Assembly (NCBI GenBank): GCA_051453625.1
Contig: JBOZIK010000001.1
Coordinates: 32,737,089 to 32,784,766, forward strand
Origin: Welwitschia mirabilis
Taxonomy: Eukaryota > Gnetophyta > Gnetopsida > Welwitschiales
Reading direction: 5' to 3'
DNA length: 47,678 nucleotides
Shown here: one piece after another, positions 43,985 to 47,678 of the stretch
Position numbering within the stretch: position 1 is the first letter of the stretch
Layout: each line of letters begins with the position of its first letter
Made by a program: the position numbers and the translations under genes
The notes under the pieces: model-generated
What the model was told of the DNA's origin: nothing
Seen by the model: only the letters and a program-made list of their open reading frames with translations
The model's database searches: none

Positions 43985-45188
43985 TGTTATAGTGCATATT
44001 TATGCAATCTTTCACATTCTTATTAAATCCTATTAATCGTAAATATATATTTCAAAACACAATACACTAAGATAGATGTGAGTAACTTAAATGTCATAAT
44101 CCATTGAAGACATAGGCAATAAGAAAGAAAATTATTTTCAAATAAAATATTTATGTATTTTCTTTTAAGTAGAATAAAATGCAATGCAAGTAAGCACTCT
44201 ATACAAATGAAATACAAGACTAATCTAAGTGCAACATCTATTTGATTACCAAATCAACCTATCATGGATATTGGCCCTGTACAATCTAGAGCAATCAAGG
44301 AAACTATCACTAACTAAAACCAACCTAGGCTGTCAAGTACATCAAATAAATATGAAAATAATGCAAGTTAATATATGAAATGAAATGCAATACAACTAAA
44401 CAAAGGTTGCTCTCATGATCTATATCACAGATGAAGTTGTTATGAAATCATAAGCAACATAAACCATAAGGGAGATGTACATAACAAAAAATATAAATAG
44501 AGAAATAAAGTTTTAATTAATTCAAACTAACATTTATGTTACAAAGTAGTAGCACCTCAATGGAGGATACATAGCTCAACCCCAAGAAAGATATATCTCT
44601 ACAATAATAAGGAATGGATCTCCTACCCTTCGATCTCCTATTTCTGATGCTAAAAAGGTAAAATCAGAGTCAATGGTAAAGGAGGTACCTATTATAAGCA
44701 AGACTCTAAAAATAGTAAATCTTAATAGATGTGGTAAAACCCTAATGGCTACTGATGCATGGTGAAATTTTAATGAATTATGGTAAGCAGTTATATTTAG
44801 GTGTTATCCTATTAGTGATCTGGACATCACAAAAGATGATGCCACATCATATAAAATCCACATCAGCTACTAGTTTGTTGCACTAATCATCCTAGTCAGC
44901 ATAACTTCTTCTATCATCTATGCTATCATCCGAGTGATAAGATGAATGATGGGCTTTACAAAATTATTTTTTGTATCAGAGCAGCCTCTTTGATTACAAG
45001 ATTTCTACTTTAGATAGGAAGTATTACAATTTGTTTGAAATGCTATTAAATGTAATGAAGATTGCATGTTTTAGTAATATTCACCTTAGCTCTTCATTAT
45101 TATCAAAACTCAGCATAAATCTATCTAATGTCTTGCAAAACTACTCAAAAAATACCCTATCAAATACATAAAATTTGTTATCACAACA
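43985..45188 (-). repeat. Array LTR c (5' LTR of G2)
   Basis: 1204 bp from TGTTATAGTGCATATT to GTTATCACAACA. Matches LTR a over its length and LTR b at both ends (for example CCTCTTTGATTACAAGATTTC at 44985 and 32670). A hairpin repeat lies at 44911-44952 with core TATCATCCGAGTGATA. Confidence 0.85.
44911..44952. repeat. Hairpin repeat (LTR c)
   Basis: CTATCATCTATG, central TATCATCCGAGTGATA, and GATGAATGATGGGC. Middle LTR b keeps a decayed version at about 32608-32645. Confidence 0.55.
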
Positions 45189-46200
45189 CTCCATAATAAA
45201 ATGAATTCATGGAAAGAAAAATTGGTCTCTACTAAATATGGCAAGAACCATATTGTTTCAAGCCAATCTTAATAAGGTTTTTAGGCTAAAGTAATAAATA
45301 CATCAAATTTCCTTCAAAATCACATGTTGACAAGGCATCTTAATTACTCCACTTCATATGAGCAATGGTATGGCATTAAACCCAATTTGTCTCATTTACA
45401 AATTTCTGGATCTAAATATTATGTTAAAAACACTAACCTGGGTCAAGATAAATTGAAATCTAAATTCAAGGAAGTTTTTAGAATTATTTATGTTAAATTT
45501 CTTCCTTCTTAAGATTCCAATTCTTGTGATAATGCTCCTAATTCTTGTAGTCTTGATTCTAGTGAATCTAAGGATATTGATAATGTTGGTGATGATGATA
45601 TAAAGCATTGAAATTTAAATTCTGAATCCAATTAAGTTCCCATTTAAGATGATAATGAATCTAAAAATTTGTGTGAATTATTGGATCAAAATCTTGAAGT
45701 TCAAATAAAACATAAGAGGCTAACCTCTTATCATGATAAATCTAACATCATAGGTCTTGAATATGCACATGTAATAATAAGAAATCAATAAAATATTATT
45801 GTCATTTTTGAAATAAAGGTATGTGATGATCTTTTGAAAGATTGTTTGGCCTTAAGTTGTGAATTCCTAAATCAAAATCCTATTCATTATAAGAATACTA
45901 GTAAACATCCACATTCGATTAAGACTATGAAGAAGAAATTTCTCAAATAGAAAAAAACAAGACATGGGTTCTTGTCCCTAGATCAAAATATAAAAATATT
46001 ATTAGCACCAAATGGATTTATAGGACTAAATACAATTCTGATGATACAATTAATAAACATTAAGCTCATCTTATTATTATTGGTTATGTATAGGAAGTAT
46101 CCATAGATTATTATGAAACTTATGCTTCTGTTGCTTATCTTGAATCTGTAATAGCCTTGCTTCTGTTGCTTATCTTGAATCTGTAATAGCCTTTCTTACC
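45189..46200 (+). pseudogene. C2 integrase C-terminal part and RT start, pseudogene
   Basis: MLTRHLNYSTSYEQWYGIKP and LSHLQISGSKYYVKN (45324-45440) are the post-core integrase segment of Copia pol, an open 62-codon piece. A Ser/Asp/Asn-rich linker follows (about 45510-45680). The RT begins with NKTWVLVPRSKYKN (45956-45997), STKWIYRTKYNSDD (46005-46046) and YYETYASVAYLESVIA. The part GCTTCTGTTGCTTATCTTGA is repeated 36 bases apart (about 46125-46195), a local tandem duplication. Stops at Trp/Gln-like positions. Confidence 0.75.
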
Positions 46201-47397
46201 TATGCTTCTAAAATGGTATGATTATTTGACAAATGAATGTTCAATCTACCTTCCTAAATGGGGTTCTTGAAGCTAAAGTGTACATCTCACAACCCTAAGG
46301 TTTTATAGAGGAAGGTATAAAGGAACATGTTTATTTATTAAAAAAGGCATTATATGGTTTAAAACAAGTCCTAAGGGTTTGGTTTTCAAGATTAAACCCT
46401 TATTTGTAAAATCATGATTATAAGAAATGTCATTAAATCCATTGAAGGCCATTTAATTTTTTTATTAATTTATGTTGATGAAATAATATTTGGTGGCATA
46501 AATAAGAAGTAAATTGACAAATTCAAAGTTGACATGAAAAGATAATTTACATGATAGATCTTGGCCAACTCTCATACTATCTTCAAATCCAGATTCAACA
46601 AAATCTAATAGGCATTTTCTTAAATCAAGGTAAATATGCTTTTGACATGTTGAAAAAGTTTGATATGCAGGAATGCAAGATCATCTCCACTCCCTTGTCC
46701 ACCACTTACAAAATCAAGAGGGACATGGAGGGAGATGAGGTTGATGAACACATCTATAGTTCTGTGATAGGAATCTTGATGTATCTACCTGTAACTCATG
46801 CTAACATTTAATATGCAGTAAGATTGATGTCTAATTTATGACTTATTCAAGAAATCCTCATCTTGATGTTGTTACAAGGATTCTACATTATGTTAAAGAA
46901 TCATTGAATTATGGTTTTTTTATTGGGGAAATAATAATGCATAACTTGTTGAATATGTTGATGCAAATTAGGCTAGCAGTCTTAATGATCAAAATAGCAC
47001 AATAGGATACACAATGCTTCTTAGTAGAAGCCTTTTTTCATGGGCAAGCAAAAAGCAATATTATGTGGCTCTTTCTACTACTAAAGCTAAGTACATAATA
47101 GTCAATCTAGCAATCCAATAACTAGTATGGCTTAATAAGCTATTTGAATATTTTACAATTTTCATAGAAAGGCCTATACATTTGGTATGTGATAGTGCTT
47201 CTACTAGTGTTATTTCCAAGAATCCTATGATGCATGAAAGGATTAAGCACATTGACATAAAATTCCATTTCATTTGGAATTTGGTTAAAGAAGGGCTTCT
47301 TGTTCTTGATTATTGCCCATCTAAATTACAACTTGCAGACCTTTTTACAAAGTTCCTTAATAAAGAAAGATTCCAAGAATTCAAGAAGAGGCTATAG
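46201..47397 (+). pseudogene. C2 reverse transcriptase and RNase H, pseudogene
   Basis: RT palm: VYLLKKALYGLKQVLRVWFS (about 46330-46388). The catalytic motif reads Y-V-D-E (about 46471-46482) instead of YVDD. There is an 86-codon open part (46551-46811) with IDLGQLSYYLQIQIQQNLIG, FLNQGKYAFDMLKKFDMQEC and PLSTTYKIKRDMEGD. RNase H: YVDAN (about 46950), SWASKKQYYVALSTTKAKYI (about 47039-47098), then an open frame 47182-47397 with VCDSASTSVISKNPMMHERI, KHIDIKFHFIWNLVKEGLLV and the end LQLADLFTKFLNKERFQEFK, with the stop at 47395. Better preserved at its 3' end than C1. Confidence 0.85.
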
Positions 47398-47409
47398 ATC
47401 ATTGACATT

Positions 47410-47424
47410 AAGGTTAATGAAGAG
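47410..47424 (+). promoter_or_regulatory. C2 polypurine tract, decayed
   Basis: AAGGTTAATGAAGAG, 15 bases with three T, ends three bases before the TG of the LTR. Expected place of the plus-strand primer. Confidence 0.45.
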
Positions 47425-47427
47425 TAT

Positions 47428-47678
47428 TGTAATACCCCAACTTTAATTACCCTAATTAACCATAATTTTTTTTATTGATATTAATAACTAACATGCACAA
47501 CGGAACCTAGGATCAAATCTTATTTAGACTCTATTAACAGATTATAAGATTTAAAATAATTAGAAAATATAACTATTACTTAACCATAAACCCTCTTGGT
47601 TTGCATACAATAATAATGTCAAATTTGTATTCTATATTTATTTCTAACATTGTTTCGCCACACAAAATATCTTGTATA
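47428..47678 (+). repeat. C2 3' LTR, truncated by window end
   Basis: Starts TGTAATACCCCAACTTTAA directly after the RNase H stop and the purine stretch, so the boundary is inferred from context; the other LTR is not in the window. No further feature seen in these 251 bases. Confidence 0.6.

Larger units (their letters stand above)
23462..45188 (-). mobile_element. Tandem Gypsy array: LTR-G1-LTR-G2-LTR
   Basis: Three LTRs in the same orientation (23462-24755, 32399-32854, 43985-45188) enclose two Athila/Tat-like internal regions, both minus strand. The middle LTR has a primer site on its low-coordinate side (for G1) and a polypurine-side sequence (resembling that next to the first LTR) on its high-coordinate side (for G2), so it acts as 5' LTR of one and 3' LTR of the other. 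Such arrays usually arise by recombination between LTRs of related copies. The outer flanks differ (ATAGA left, CTCCA right), and the flanking elements are different too (G3 gag left, Copia C2 right). Confidence 0.75.
45189..47678 (+). mobile_element. Copia element C2, 3' part
   Basis: Plus-strand Copia sequence that starts abruptly at the outer end of LTR c, within the integrase region, and continues through RT and RNase H to a polypurine-like stretch and the first 251 bases of the 3' LTR at the window end. Gag, protease and most of integrase are missing on the other side of the Gypsy array. Distinct from C1: the 3' region is short and the LTR starts TGTAATACCCC. Confidence 0.8.

Noticed and set aside
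44970-44986. TTTGTATCAGAGCAGCC resembles the tRNA-Met primer site of Copia elements
   Set aside because: It lies inside LTR c, and the homologous place in LTR b reads differently; no Copia LTR ends next to it.
45396-45608. 70-codon Ile/Arg/Asn-rich minus-strand frame
   Set aside because: Shadow of C2 integrase and its Asp/Ser-rich linker on the plus strand.

Overview
This is plant nuclear repeat DNA. It is very AT-rich, broken by 18 runs of N, and built from old, nested LTR retrotransposons of the Ty3/Gypsy (Athila/Tat-like) and Ty1/Copia (Maximus/SIRE-like) groups. I recognise no intact host gene, tRNA, rRNA or CRISPR array. Family style (tRNA-Asp primer sites, Athila-type protease and RT, Copia elements with an extra ORF after pol) points to a flowering plant or another seed plant with a large, methylated repeat fraction; the species cannot be read from this window.

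Layout: (1) 1-4164, the 5' end of a minus-strand Gypsy element (G4): gag, leader, primer site and 5' LTR. (2) 4165-7649, unassigned sequence with two decayed plus-strand coding fragments. (3) 7650-19192, a complete but dead plus-strand Copia element (C1): LTRs of about 1.5 kb, gag, protease, integrase, RT, RNase H, then an extra 3' ORF and two polypurine tracts. (4) 19193-20040, nothing recognised. (5) about 20141-23461, a second, different minus-strand Gypsy element (G3) with RT, protease and gag tail. (6) 23462-45188, a tandem minus-strand Gypsy array LTR-internal-LTR-internal-LTR: two internal regions, G1 (24756-32398) and G2 (32855-43984), share a shortened middle LTR. G2 carries an additional 3' ORF that G1 lacks. 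(7) 45189-47678, the pol 3' half and start of the 3' LTR of a second plus-strand Copia element (C2).

All coding regions are pseudogenes. In-frame stops mostly sit where a one-step C-to-T or G-to-A change of Trp, Gln or Arg codons would put them, and several catalytic Asp/Glu are now Asn/Lys, as expected from long deamination of methylated cytosine. The least expected signals are a recurring hairpin of about 38 nt spread over the leaders, LTRs and 3' regions of the G4/G1/G2 family, and a dense cluster of decayed GACGTC palindromes in the C1 LTRs and its 3' region. Several N gaps are flanked by duplicated sequence and are probably assembly artefacts.
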